Part shown: in pieces, positions 1 through 12,100 of the stretch
Layout: each line of letters starts with the position of its first letter
How positions within the stretch are numbered: the first letter of the stretch is position 1
From: Strigamia acuminata
Taxonomy: Eukaryota; Arthropoda; Chilopoda; Geophilomorpha; Linotaeniidae
Direction: 5' to 3'
NCBI GenBank assembly: GCA_949358305.1
Contig: OX442314.1
Coordinates: 1,505,087-1,557,586 of the forward strand
DNA: 52,500 nucleotides
Made by a program: the position numbers and the translations under genes
The notes under the pieces: generated by a model
Database searches by the model: none
Told to the model about the DNA's origin: nothing
What the model saw: the letters and a program-made list of their open reading frames with translations, nothing else

Positions 1-118
1 GGAGACTTTAATAAAAACAAACGAAACGAAGAGAAGCAAAATGAAATGAAACCGGGCAAAGCGTTGCAAAGTAAAACGAGGTTGTTTAATCATAAACACG
101 AGCACTATAATAATGATG

Positions 119-160
<42 letters not shown>

Positions 161-269
161 GCAATAATAGTAATAATTAATAATTAGCAACGACGACAAG
201 AATAAGAATAGTGATTAGAATGAAAATAAATATATACATTTATAAAATTATAAGAGAAGAATTCCACCC
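1..269. repeat. AT-rich 3' flank with (TAA)n microsatellite
   Basis: Downstream flank of the minus-strand gene A1. A TAA/AAT trinucleotide array runs from about 111 to 180. The rest is A-rich and I see no gene in it. Confidence 0.7.
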
Positions 270-2500
270 TTAATGGCGCCCTCCATCTCCCTTCTCCTTC
301 TTCTTCTTCTTCTTCTCCTTCTTCTCCTTCTTCCCCCTGTCGCTCGATTTTCCGACCCCCTTCCCCTTCCACACCTTCCCCCCCTCCACTCGCTTCGGTC
401 CCGCCTCGAAGTCGCCGTCGTCGTCGCGCCCTTCTTCACCGTCTTTTCCGCACCTCTCTCCACCACCGTCTTCGTGCTCTTCCGCGGGCACGGGCACCTG
501 CAGACCCGGCGCCGAAGATGGCCCCGCGGGCACTGGCGGGACCCCCTCCGCCATAAACGTCAACACGAGCGGCCGGTGTTCCGGCTGAAAGGAAAAAAGG
601 AAAACGAATAATTAGAACGCGCCGACAACGACACGCGCAGCGGATATACCCACCGGTGATATGTCCCACTTGTGCAACATCTCGTCCATCGTCGCAACAA
701 CGACGTTGTCCGTCTGTGGAACGAAGAAAAAGGAAAAACAAAACAAAACAAAACAAATTAATAAATTAATTGATTAAAATTAAATTTTACGTAAAAGAGT
801 CGTTTACCTCTCCGATCAAAGACCGAAGTTCGTCGACGACCCATCGCGTGAGCCGAACACTCCCATCCGAACACACCTTCCCCGACAACGACCCGTCCCA
901 ATCGTTGCGGCGGCGTTTCTTTCGCGGCGGCGAATGGGGAGCACCGCGAGCATGCTGGGTGCCGTCGTCGTCGTCTTCTTCGTCGTCGTCTTCGTCCTCG
1001 TCCTCGTCCTCGGTTCGCCTCCCCTCCTCGTCTTCTCTCTCCTCTTCCTCGCGTATCCACGCCGGGGGGGTGGTCCCGAACCGATGGACATCCAGCCAAT
1101 GGTCGGCCAGCCCATCGGCGGACGGCGTCGCCGAGCAAAGAGGGCAATGTCCATCCTCGTCTTCGGCGTGCATCCGTTTCAACGTCTAGAGGAGGACAAC
1201 AACAACAAGAACAACGTTGACGATAAAATAAAATGAAATAAATAAATAAATAAATAAATAAAGAGAAAGGAAAAAGAGGAAGAGGATGAAGAAGAAAGCG
1301 AACTAGTCGTTCAACTACGGTAGTTCGATATTCACCGAAATCAAAAGACGGGGCTGGCGCGAATACAGCCGCAGCAACCCTCGGGCGGCCTCGGCCGCGT
1401 CGTCCAGGACGGCGTGCCACTTCCGCCAGTGGCGGAAAGCGTCCCGGAAGAAGCTCCCGTACTTCGTCACTTCTATAGAGAAAATTGGAATTTGAAATAA
1501 ATAAATAAATAAATAAATAAACAAACAAATAAATGTTTGTTCGTTCGTCTTGTTTCTTACTGTCCGGGCGGAAAGCGCACATGGCGCAGTAGTGGGCCTT
1601 ATTGCCCTCCTTCTCTGGCGCCTCTTTCCCCGACGACGAGGCGCCCTTCGTCCCCCTTCTTCCACCGCCCCCCGTTCGCTCGTTCTCTTCTCTCCCCCTC
1701 CGCCGTCGCCGCGTTGACGTGCTCCCCGTCGCCCCCTTCACCATCCGGAGCATCCTCGCCTCCATCGCCTCCATCTTCGCTTCCACCGCCGCCCCCACCG
1801 CCGCCTTAATCCTCGCTTCCGTCACCGCGTCCGTTGTCGCGGCGGCGGCGGCGGCGGCGGCGTCGGTGCCACCGGACAGCTCGTTGGCGGCGCCGGTGCC
1901 ACCGGACGACTTGTCGAGCATCGTCGAGCGAGTTCCTTGTGTCTGGAAGAAGCAAAACAACTGATTAAACAGACAATCAAAAACAAACGAGCGAACAAAC
2001 GGTATACGAGTATCGACAAAAATTACCGCTTTCGCCACTTTCGCGGCCTTGGTCGCGCGACCATCGGACAACTTCCGCTTTAGATTCCGAGGCCGCAGGG
2101 TGATGTGCAGCGGTGGCAACCGTTTCGGGGGCGGCGGCGGCGGCGTCGGCGTCGGCGATGACGACTGCGGCGACGAGACCGAAGCTCGCCCGGAAGACGG
2201 CAAAGGCGACTTCGGCGACGTCTGTGGCGTCGACGGCGCCGGAACTCGTTCCGGATGCGCCGGTGATGTGGCGTCTCCGGCGACGGTCTGCGGGTCCGGG
2301 GCGGGTTTGCGCGCCCGCTGGATGTCGTTCTCCGACAACCGCTCCACGGGTACGGTGACTCGCCGTAGCAGCACCTCCGACGAAAGCGGCGCCGTCGCCT
2401 CAAACGTCTCCGGCGACGATTGCGGCGAAGACGAAGACGTCGACGCGATTAAGATCGGCGATGGGAATCTCCCGGGCGTCTACCGAGAAAAGGAGAAAAA

Positions 2501-2560
<60 letters not shown>

Positions 2561-3018
2561 ATGAATAAATAAATAAATAAATAAATAAATAAAGAAACAA
2601 ACAAACAAACAAACAAACAAACAAACAAACAAATAAACAAATAAAGTAAATTAAAGTAAAGTAAAGTAAAATAAGGTAAAGTAAAGTAAACTCGTAAATG
2701 AGCGAGTGTGTGAGTACGGACGATCGAGTTGAGACAAGAGAAAATACCTCTCGCGGCCACTCCAGGCTGTTTGTTTGAGGAAAGAACGCGGGTAAGGAAA
2801 AAAAGAAAAAAAAATATAAAAAAAAAGAAATATGCACGAAGTTGGGTGATGGAAATGCCAAAACGTTACCTTCTTCATCCTTTTCCACGCGCTCCCTCCC
2901 GCCCTCGTCTCCCTCTTCACGGCCTTCTTATCGCCTCTCTTCTCTTTCGTCTTTCTGGCGCCCTTTTTCTCTTCCGTCCCCTTCTCCGTTCTCACCTCTC
3001 CCCCCTCATCATTCGGCT

Positions 3019-3053
<35 letters not shown>

Positions 3054-5122
3054 TCCTCATCCTCCTTCTTCTCCTTCTCCGCCATCATCCTCTCTTCCTC
3101 CTCTTCTTCCTCTTTCTTCTTCTTCTCCGCAATCACCCTCTTTTCCTCCACTTCTTCCTCCTTTTTCTTCTTCTCCGCCATCACCCTCTTTTCCTCCTCT
3201 TCTTCCTCCTTCTTCTTCTTCTCTTCCGCCCTCGCCTTCTTTTCCTCCTCTTTTCTCTTCTTCTTCTCCCTTTTCTCCTTCTTCTTCTTCTTCTCCTCCT
3301 CCTTCTCCTCCTCCTCTTTCTTCTTCTTCTCCGCCATCGCCCTCTCTTCCTCCTCTTCTTCCTCTTTCTTCTTCTTCTCCGCCATCGCCCTCCTTTCCTT
3401 CTCTTTCGCTAACCACCCACGCATCCAATCACTCCTCTCGTCGGCTTCACTCCCGCTCAGCTCCTCGTCGGCCTCGTCATCGCTCTGCCCGTCGTCGGTG
3501 TCACTACTGTCATCCTCACTCTGCTCCCCCTCGGTCTCTTTCGCGTCTCTCTTTTTCCTACAAAAGAGGTGAAATTGTGAGACATTGCGCGCGACCCGCA
3601 AAGAACGCGTCAAACTTACACCGGCGACGCGCCCGTGGACTCCGCGGACCGCCGCTCGCTCATCGCCCGACCCGCGGGCCGCGACAAACCCGGTGCCAAC
3701 GCATTCGATGGTTGTTGCTGTTGTCGTGGCGAATCTGGCTGGATCTGGAAAGGAGCGAAACGAGCGGCGGACTAAGAAAATAAAATAAAACGAGCGTGGG
3801 AATGACGATTCTTTCACTCACCGGCGCCGTCGACCGCGACTTCGGACCGCGCAGCATCATCATCGCCGCCTCGAACAACCCAAGTCGTCCGGTCTGCGAC
3901 CCGGCCGTTGTTGTCGCCGTCGCCTGCGACTCGAGCGACGCCTGGCTATTCAGGGGCAGCGTGGTGTCCTGCGACTCTTCGTCCTCGTCTTCGCCCGGGG
4001 ACCGAGAAAGCTGCGTCACCCGCGAGAAAACGAAATAAACGGGATCGATAAAATAAAATAATTACGCGATAATTCTTTTACTCACCGTCTCGGGTCCCGC
4101 GGGCCGTGGTCGGGGGTCGACCGTCGACGACGACGAGCCCGGCACGACCTGGAAGAAAACAAACGAACAGACAAATATAAGTAAACGAGCGAATTAAAGA
4201 AAAAGGCGGGCGAAAGAAAAGAAAAGAAGGAGTAACTTATGAAACGAGGCGAAACGAAACAGATCCGAGTTGGTCGGATGCGCTCTAACGCTCGTTCTCG
4301 GGCGCTACTTTGACGGCGGACGGGCAAGCGTCGAGGCCTCGGCTCGATTTTTACCGGACTCGAACTTTTTTGTTCGTGCACGTTTCGACCCAAACAAACC
4401 AACAACAATTTCACTCACCGTCGATGGGGATGGCGGCGGTAGTGGCGAATACGTCGGCGATTGCAGTAGCGGCGACGGTAGTGACGATGACAGCGACGAC
4501 CGACTCGCGGACCGTCGCGTGGGCAGCGTGACCTGGAAAGAGGCGGACGAGTTAATAAGATGAAATAATAGTGGGACAAAAATATTTTTTTTTTTTTTTT
4601 TTTTTTTCTAAACCCACCACCCTGTCGGGTCCTGTCGGACTCGGCACGGGCGCGTTGCCGTCGTCCGGGAAGCGAGGCTGCAACCCTTCGTCGATGGACA
4701 CGACCTGGAAACGAACGAACAAATAAAAAGAAAAAGATAAATAAAAATAAAAGGAAAAATAGAAATAAAAATAAAAATAAGTGGAAAAGTAAGATATAAA
4801 GTAACGCGTGAAACAAAACGAAACAAATCGAGGCGATTCTTTCACTCGGCGCTACCTTTGGTTCCTCGGTGGTCGACTCGGACGCCGCCGACGTCGTCCG
4901 CTGCAGCCGCGGCATGTCGGGAACCACCGCCTCGTCGTCGATCGTGGCCTGTAAATAAGCGATCGAATTAATTAAATGAATGGATGAATAGATGGTTTAC
5001 GGAACGACTCTTTCACTTACGGGTTTCGCCGCTACAGCCACGGCATCCGTTTCTTCGACCTCGACCTCCGTTCCGATGTTGAGCTCGGTCTCATCGACTA
5101 TTTTTTCTTCTTCTTTTTCCAT
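270..5122 (-). CDS. A1: multi-exon paired zinc-finger protein (about 1060 aa)
   Basis: Fourteen coding exons on the minus strand: 5122-5021, 4948-4856, 4704-4621, 4532-4419, 4148-4086, 4010-3822, 3744-3620, 3557-2870, 2479-2027, 1942-1561, 1472-1336, 1185-808, 713-654, 584-270. All junctions are GT-AG and keep one frame. Most introns are phase 0; the 3620/3557 junction is phase 2 and the 1561/1472 junction phase 1. The N-terminal half is disordered and acidic. Exon 8 is an extreme K/E-rich coiled coil with AMAEKKKKEEEE-type repeats. A second short coil (VEAKMEAMEARM) precedes finger 1 (C756, C759, H779, H784; HWRKWH), helix ARGLLRLYSRQP and finger 2 (C824, C827, H839, H844; CPLC, HWLDVH). A conserved segment (TMDEMLHKWDISP) and a lysine-rich tail end the protein. 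ATG follows a CAG acceptor directly, so an untranslated first exon is likely. Function unknown; nuclear and nucleic-acid binding is inferred. The long intron 2869-2480 is the least certain join, since a 19-nt candidate exon inside it would break the frame. Confidence 0.75.
2496..2690. repeat. Compound (AAAT)n/(AAAC)n/(AAGTA)n microsatellite inside an A1 intron
   Basis: Tetranucleotide AAAT array, then AAAC, then AAGTA units. All lie in the A1 intron between the charged exon and the next exon. On the transcribed (minus) strand the tract is T-rich, so it may act as an extended pyrimidine stretch. Confidence 0.85.
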
Positions 5123-5936
5123 CTGGTGTCTACGCGGGAGAAGAAAAATTAAATAAATAAATAATTAAATAAATAAAACAAACGAACAACGTGAAAATGT
5201 GAAAATAAATTGAGTGACAAGCGACGATAAACCGGGAACGAGGGATCGAAGATGGGGCGACAGAACACGTCGCGCGAAATCCGCGAGCGGGACACCGAGC
5301 CCGCTACCCCGGCCGTTTGCGTCTCGTTATTTTATTTCATTTTATTTTTATTTATTTTTATTAATTAATTAATTAATTAATTAATTAATTAATTGATCAG
5401 TTAGTTAATTAAAACTAATTAAAAAGAAAAAAAAGTTGAAATGAAGCTGTTCCCGCGATCAAGTTTTCTCGCCGCCATGAGCGACGCGACCGAAACGCGA
5501 CCAAACGAATTTGCACGCCGTATTGGCGTACGCTGTTCCGCGTGTACGGGTGCATACGTGTGGTCGCGATCGTGGTTAATAGACCAATTTGTTTACTCAC
5601 TCGACAATCGACAGGCAATTGATAAACGTTGTTGGTGCCAAACAATCGCGCGCTAGGGTGCACCGTGGATAAACAAACCCGTGTGACATCTGGTGACAAG
5701 TCCGCGAACAATTTCATTTCATTTCTAACCTACAAGTAGGCGGTTTAATCAAACCAACCATCGGTTTATATTTAAAAAAAAACAAAACAAACAAGAGAAA
5801 AAAATAAAATAAAATAAAATAAAATAAAATAAAATAAAAGGAGTCGGCGTCAAAGGAAACCGTGGTAGCGGCGCCAACGGGACGAATCCGATCTATCAAT
5901 AAGACGGGCGACCCGGCGCTGGCCGAGGAGGCGCGC

Positions 5937-5976
<40 letters not shown>

Positions 5977-6325
5977 GCTTGTCTGTCTCGTTTCGAAGTT
6001 GACGGATATGTTGGTCGATTTCTTTTGTTTTATCATCTATTTTGTTGTTCATTCCCTCTCTTACACGGTCGCGCCGAAACGTAACGACACCACCGCCCCT
6101 CGTTACGTCGTTCCCGGCAGCCGTCGCTCGCCCGACGCGCCCTCGCGCGCTCCCGTGTCCCCCGCACGCGCCTAAACGCGGTCACGTCGCAGAAGCGCGC
6201 CGATCCAGTGCCCTGATCAAAGACGTTTTGTTTCGATTTTATCGTCGCTGCGTGAGGAGAAGACAAAGACGACGACGACGACGACGACGAAGTTCGGAAA
6301 GAGAGTCGAGAGGCTGACGAGGAAG
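5123..6325. other. Intergenic region upstream of A1
   Basis: No convincing gene. It holds short repeats: an AATT array near 5365-5395, AAAAT units at about 5805-5840 and a GTCT array at about 5936-5978. The promoter of A1 should lie here, but I see no decisive core element. Confidence 0.5.
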
Positions 6326-6487
6326 ATGCGGGAGAAGACAAAAGTGGTCGCGTTGAAGTTGAACTTGACGAGGAAGAGGCTCGGGGGCCCGGGGACCGAC
6401 CTGTACGAGTTGGGAGCGGATGAGTTGGAGACGGTGGACGACAAGGACGAGTCGTTTGTTTGTAATAATAACGATGTAATGATGTAA
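6326..6487 (+). CDS. Small unrecognised ORF, 53 aa, convergent with A3
   Basis: ATG at 6326 to TAA at 6485-6487. The product begins MREKTKVVALKLNLTRKR and has an acidic second half (DELETVDDKDES). An AG lies directly before the ATG, as at several other genes here, so this could be a last exon of a longer plus-strand gene whose upstream part I cannot see. It ends about 130 bp from the A3 stop in convergent orientation, as gene E does with A2. No known family. Confidence 0.3.
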   Translation: MREKTKVVALKLNLTRKRLGGPGTDLYELGADELETVDDKDESFVCNNNDVMM

Positions 6488-6618
6488 TAATAATAATAAT
6501 AACAACAAAAACAACAACAACAACAATTACAATGGTTAATGTGGATTTATTTATTTTTTTTTTATTTTATTTATTTTTTTTTTTTATATATTTGAGACAA
6601 TACAATAAAAGAAAAAGA

Positions 6619-7118
6619 TCAAATTAACGAAATCCTGTGCGCCTCCGTCCAATGGCCAATCAGGTTGTCTGGAGAGGGTGTCTCCGCACAAAACGGACAG
6701 CGTCTGCCGCGTTGGTGCACCTGCCCCAATATCTAAAAGAGGGGGGGGAAGGGAGGAAGAAACGAATTAGTTGGTTGGTTAACTAGACGAAGGAGTTAAA
6801 TGCTCACCAACGCTAGATGAGCGGGCTCGCGCGAATACATTCGTAGCAATCCCCGGATGGCCTCGTCCGCACCTTCACGGATGTCGTGTCGCTGTCGCCA
6901 GTGGCGGAAGATGTCCATGTAAAAGTAGCCGTCCGGGTCTGAAATAAATAAGAAAAATAAAAATAAAATAAAATAAAAGAAAATGAAAAAATAAAAAGAA
7001 AATGGACGACTAATAAGTAGATAAATAGATGTTTCTCACCGTTTGGGTGCTCGCCGCACAAAACGCAGTAATACGACCTACCGCCCTCTTCTCTGTGTGG
7101 TGCTGGTGCTCCGTTCAT
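6619..7118 (-). CDS. A3: short two-finger paralogue (107 aa)
   Basis: Three coding exons on minus: 7118-7040, 6938-6808, 6732-6619; introns phase 1 then phase 0. Finger 1 is split by the first intron: C18 and C21 (CVLC) in exon 1, H39 and H44 (FRHWRQRH) in exon 2. The helix IRGLLRMYSREP follows. Finger 2 in exon 3 has C82, C85 (CPFCAETP), H97, H102 (HWTEAH), and the protein ends five residues later. This is essentially the two fingers of A1 alone. The second exon has exactly the length of its A4 equivalent (131 nt). A probable untranslated first exon ends at a donor near 7268. The 3' flank shares a short motif (TTAATGTGGATTT) with A4. Function unknown; compact size suggests a stand-alone DNA- or protein-binding module. 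Confidence 0.7.
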
Positions 7119-7202
7119 CTTTCTTTCTTCCGTGTGGGAGACGAATAAAGAATTAATTAATTAATTGAAAATAAATTGGAAAGGGAGATCACACAAAGCA
7201 TC

Positions 7203-7212
7203 AAACTTACTC

Positions 7213-7267
<55 letters not shown>

Positions 7268-7268
7268 A
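7203..7268. repeat. (TTAC)n microsatellite at a predicted splice donor
   Basis: About 16 TTAC units on plus, reading GTAAGTAAGTAAG on minus. It sits where the related A4 locus has a single GTAAGT donor for the 5' untranslated intron. Confidence 0.8.
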
Positions 7269-7504
7269 ACGAAGACGATGTGGCGACGGGGACCGGGCGG
7301 ATGATGAAACGCGCACTTGATCCACGTTGTCGTGACACTTGATGTCGAGACCGCAAACCATTTCGTCTGGACTACGGAGCGCCCGGAGATGCGCTGTACC
7401 GCGCTCGGTACAACGAGGAATTGTACGCGGGCGCGTGTGTGCAAAACATGCGGTCGATTAGCGACGTTCCCTCCGATATGCACTCGCCGAGTGAACGGGG
7501 TCGG

Positions 7505-7989
7505 CATCCCACGCCGAGAGAACCGTGCCGGAGAAAGAAAGTTGGAGTCGAAGCCAGCAAACGAGACTACCGGGAAACATCACGACCATCGTTGCGAACA
7601 ACGTTGGCACGACAAAGACTTTAAAAAGACAGGCACGCTCGGGCACCCGGTGGAAGGCGAATCCTCTCGATGGCGCGTCCCATGCCGAGGGAACCGTGCC
7701 GGAGAAAGAAAGTTGGAGTCGAAGCCAGGCGGCCGAATTCCGCCACCCGGAAGTGCGTTCGTGTCCAGTTGATCGGGGACGGAAAGAAGATCGTGGCTTG
7801 CGCGCCCAGAGACGGATGTTTGTTTGAATTTTAACGAGATGGAAAACGACGGAGTTTTGGTTGCCGGATTCGGTCGTAGCGGGGCACGCCGTTGGTGATG
7901 TTCCCGGCGCGCGATTCAAAGTGGTCAAAGTCGCTAATGTTTCGTTGTTGGCTTTGTACGGGGAGAAAAAGGAAAGACCGAGGTCTTAA
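7505..7989 (+). pseudogene. RPS23: RPS23 (uS12) processed pseudogene, frameshifted, partly duplicated
   Basis: Relic of the small-subunit decoding-centre protein uS12/RPS23. Segments occur in order but in different frames: [16 protein letters not shown], then [17 protein letters not shown], then [13 protein letters not shown], then [13 protein letters not shown], then [15 protein letters not shown], ending with the family C-terminus KKERPRS and TAA at 7987-7989. Several single-base indels shift the frame and no introns are present, so it is non-functional and looks retroposed. A 45-bp piece encoding the [14 protein letters not shown] part occurs both in place (about 7684) and again ahead of the N-terminal part (about 7510), so the copy is also rearranged. 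The RPS23 identification is secure from family knowledge. Confidence 0.85.
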
Positions 7990-8226
7990 AATGTGTTTGT
8001 TTTTTTTTTTTGTTTGTTTGCTTGTTTAGTGGCAAATTTGAATTCGATCGAGTTTCAAAAATAAATCGATCGAAACGTTAAAAACGAGACTTTAACGTAG
8101 AATTTCTCATTCGTTTTAATGGCGGCAACGACTTTTTGATCGGACGACACTATCGTTTATTACAAACAAACAACGGGGTGGCGAGTAAACCGAGTGACTT
8201 CGGGCGCCGCGTTAGCATCCAAGAAA

Positions 8227-8231
8227 CAATT
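8227..8231. other. Target-site duplication CAATT (left) of copia element 1
   Basis: CAATT directly before the left LTR is repeated at 14473-14477 directly after the right LTR. This 5-bp duplication is typical of LTR retrotransposon integration. Confidence 0.9.
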
Positions 8232-9090
8232 TGTAGGACACTCGCCAAAATATTCATAAACGCAGTGGAAATAATAAAATACCCGATATATGAATGTCCT
8301 ATCCAATAAATCGTCAAACGTCGGGCGGCGCGTCGTTAGGCTTTCCGGCGATGCGTATGCTCGGCGTCGTTCGCGTTGTGGAAACGTTCGCTCCTCGGGA
8401 CGTGTATTCAACGTGAAATACAACGAAAATAAATATAAAGTTTTGTAAAATAAATGTACTCACATGTGATAATGTTATATTATCACATATTAACCAATGT
8501 GAAACCAATGTCTGGGTTTCACAATCCAAGCTGTGTTCAAATGTAGTTGAATCTTAAATGTAATGTCCAAAACTGTTAGTTTTCCATGCCTAGAAAATAG
8601 GTGAAGTTGGTCCAATCTGGGCCTATTTTCATGAATGTATAATGAGGTGTCTGGCAGAAGAAAAACACACGTACACGGTTGAAAACTAAAACAGAATGAA
8701 TGACTTTTATTCTGGTGACGTCATTGAATTTACACACAGTACAAATCTTATGACAAAACGAAAAAGATAATAAATAAAGATACAATCTCTCACCACGATG
8801 ATGTCATTGCTTTGACATCATCACCACAGACTAACACGTTACGAGAACATTAACACATTTCGTGTGGCGCCCTCGTACCGCATACAAGCAACAACACTAT
8901 AACATTTTACATCAAATAAGCCGAAATTCATCCAGTTTATACAATAAACGATCAACATATATCAAACCATTTACTGACACAAATATGCTTTCACAATTTC
9001 GACTTAAGACTCTAAATTCTCGTATTTAAACAATGTTATACAATTCAATTATCAGATTTTAACGTCTAACAATTATCTCTTTATGTAACA
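8232..9090 (-). repeat. 3' LTR of copia element 1
   Basis: 859 bp, starts TGTAGGACAC and ends GTAACA. It contains a perfect CRE-type octamer TGACGTCA at 8716-8723, a minus-strand AATAAA at about 8707-8712 and an inverted repeat (GATGATGTCA / TGACATCATC) near 8798-8823. Confidence 0.93.
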
Positions 9091-9125
9091 ATCACCTCCT
9101 TAAATGTTACACGTTATATCTTGAT

Positions 9126-12100
9126 TCAAACATCCAACATATCTGCACACAAGTCTTTTAACCGGTCCTGAGGCAGCCACTTTGTGAACAAATCTGCTAA
9201 ATTCCATTTTGTCGGAATTTTCTCAATTGAGAAATACTTTTTCTCGAACCAGTCTCTTAAGAAGCAATAGCGTATTCGGATATGTTTAGTTTTAGAATTT
9301 TCAAGATCATTTTCCACAAATTGTATCGATGACAACGAATCCGAATACACTATTGGCATATTAATATAATCAAAAAGCACACAGCTTTCGAATATGCTGG
9401 ATAGCCAATATCCTTCCTGGACGGCGTGAACTAGCGCCAAATATTCCGCCTCCATAGTACTGCACGCGACGGAACTTTGTTTCCGACAACCCCAACTAAT
9501 GAGGGCATCGCCCATAAACAATGCAAACCCCCCAAAACTCTTGCAGTGATGGAGGTCCGTCGCCCAGGAAGCATCGGTGTAAATGCGCAAATCTGTATTT
9601 ATACACTTTGATAAATTAACACAATAATTTTTAGTATTCACAACGTATTGAGCAATTTGCACAAGAGCCTTGACGTGTTTCTGAGTGTAGCTTGTGTTAA
9701 ATTGGGACATGTATATTGTGGAATATAAAATGTCCGGCCTTGTCCTGGACGCGAGGAACATCAAACTCCCGACCAGCGAACGATATGGAAAGTCTGAGTT
9801 CGGATCAACTTCTTTAACATTGTGATTAAACGTTGACCCGGCTGCAATAGGAACTCTCACTTTCGTATTTTGAGTCAAGTTGAATTTCACAGCCAACTTA
9901 TCTATGAAATGCTTCTGGTGGAGGCATACCTTCCCATTCTCACGATAAAATTTCACACCTAGCAATTTTGTGATCCGACCCAAGTTCACAATGTTGAATT
10001 TTTGTTTAATGAGGTCAATTAGGGCGCTCTGGGTTTCCACATCTTTTGCAAACAAAATCATGTCGTCCACGTATATCAAGAGGACGGCATTGCGATCAAA
10101 AGTGTAAACGCAATTGCATCCAATCACTTTGGTGAAACCCAAATCCAGCAGACTGGTATTTAACTCCTCGAACCACATCCTGCCGGATTGGTGTAATCCG
10201 TACAATGATTTGTACAGGAGCCAAACATTGTCCGTTCCCGGTGTTTTGAATCCTTGCGGGATCTCCATATGTATGGGACAATCTAATTTGCCGTAAAGGT
10301 ACGCGCATTTGACGTCCAGATGGACGTCGACCCAGCCACGCAAGATCACCAATAAACAGAAAAACAGTCGGATTAATGTGAAATTTACGACCGGCGAGAA
10401 CACTTCTGTGTAGTCCACACCTTGCGTTTGTCTAAACCCTTGTGCGACTACCCTGGCACGATATCTCACAATATTGCCATCTTCGTCTGGTTTCAACTTG
10501 TATACCCATTTGTGACCCAAGACCTTGGCCTTCGGTCGCGGCACCTCCTCGTACACTTCTCTTTCTTGTAATGTTTCAATCTCCTCTTCCATCGCCTCTC
10601 TCCATTCTTTAGATTGAGGCGAGGAAGCTGCCTCCTCGTATGTTTTGGGCTGCGTGACAGCACAATACACGCTGATGGGAGGTGTCGTTGCAGTGAGAAC
10701 CGTCTCCATTGGTTCCTCGTCGGACGATTGCTCGATTGTATTGATGGGCTCCTTCACTGGGGTGAAATCGAATTTTAATGGATTGAAAAATATCCTATTT
10801 CCCCGGCAATACGCTTCAACATCTTTCTTTGTTTTCAAAGGCCCTGTGCCATCTGGTGCGTAAAACAGCACATCAATTCTCCCAGCTGTAACACCTCCTT
10901 GCCTGGTCACTTGCTCCCTATCCCACCCATCTGCATCTGTGGTTCGGGTGGCAATTCGAGGTTTCTTAACTTTTGCCCCCCCTTGGACTGGCTGTGTGGG
11001 AATAGGCGCTTGGGCCATTGGTCCCACTTGTGGTGGAACCTGCGCGAGGGGTGCTGGGACTTTACGCATAACGGGAGGCGAACCCGGTGGTGTAGTGGGT
11101 GGCATCGGATCATGGAATTCCTGTTGATACAACCCACTCTCATCCGAATCGTAACCATTTGTATCCAAATCTGGTTGTTGAACATTTATGTCCACAGCAT
11201 TAAAGGACTTCCAGTCCCTGGACTCATCAATGACTAAATGTTTTGTTTCGACTACCTCATTTGTAATTGGATTCCAAACCCTATAACCCCTTGTAGTGAA
11301 TGCATACCCCACCAGTATGCCCTTCCATGCTCTTGAGTCGAGTTTGCTAGCTCTTTTGGGTTTGGGAATATGTACGAAACATAACGAGCCAATTGCACGT
11401 AAATGCTTCACTGCCATGCTTCTTTGTCTGAATTTAATGTAAGGAATTTGTCCCTTCGCAAATAAATGTGGATACCTGTTCTTTAAATAAATGTAGCTGA
11501 CAGCCAATTCTGCCCACAAAATCCACGGCAAATTTGTATCCTCAATTATTGCGCGCACATTGTTTAATATTGAGCGGTTTAATCGCTCCGCAATGCCGTT
11601 CATTTGTGCTGAGTACGGGTTTGTTCTTTGGGCACCAATGCCCTTTTGTTGCAGAAAAGAATCAAATTCCTTGCTGCAAAACTCTCCACCCCGATCCGTT
11701 CTAATTTCATGAACTTTCCTATTTGAACGGCGCTCAACGCGCGCCAAGAATGTTTTAAAAATCGGAAAGGCCTCATCTTTTGTTTTCATAGGATAAACCC
11801 ACGAAAAACGCGTTGCATCATCAACAATGCACAACAGATAACGTGCACCACCCAGTGATGTTGTGGGGTTGGGCCCCCACACGTCTATATGCAACAATTC
11901 AAGCGGTTCCCCACGCTCGCGATCATCTCTAACTTTGTAATTAGCACGGGTTGATTTTGCAATTCTGCATGAATCGCACGCAAAATTGTTTAGATTTCCT
12001 GTGAAATCTAATCCCGTGGTCTCCTCACTTTTCAACAACGTGGCTAGCCCCTGAACATGCATGTGGGCAAAACGCTTATGCCACGTGTCGACCGAAACTG

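Noticed and set aside
2740-2765. 19-nt micro-exon in the long A1 intron
   Set aside because: Has AG and GT borders, but including it breaks the reading frame that otherwise joins cleanly.
2400-2888. Open frames rich in LFIYLFIYLF on the minus strand
   Set aside because: They are translations of AAAT/AAAC microsatellites inside an A1 intron, not proteins. The same holds for several other such frames.
2729-3783. Long Leu/Ser/Pro-rich plus-strand frames
   Set aside because: Antisense of the K/E-rich A1 exon; composition follows from the CTT-type codons.
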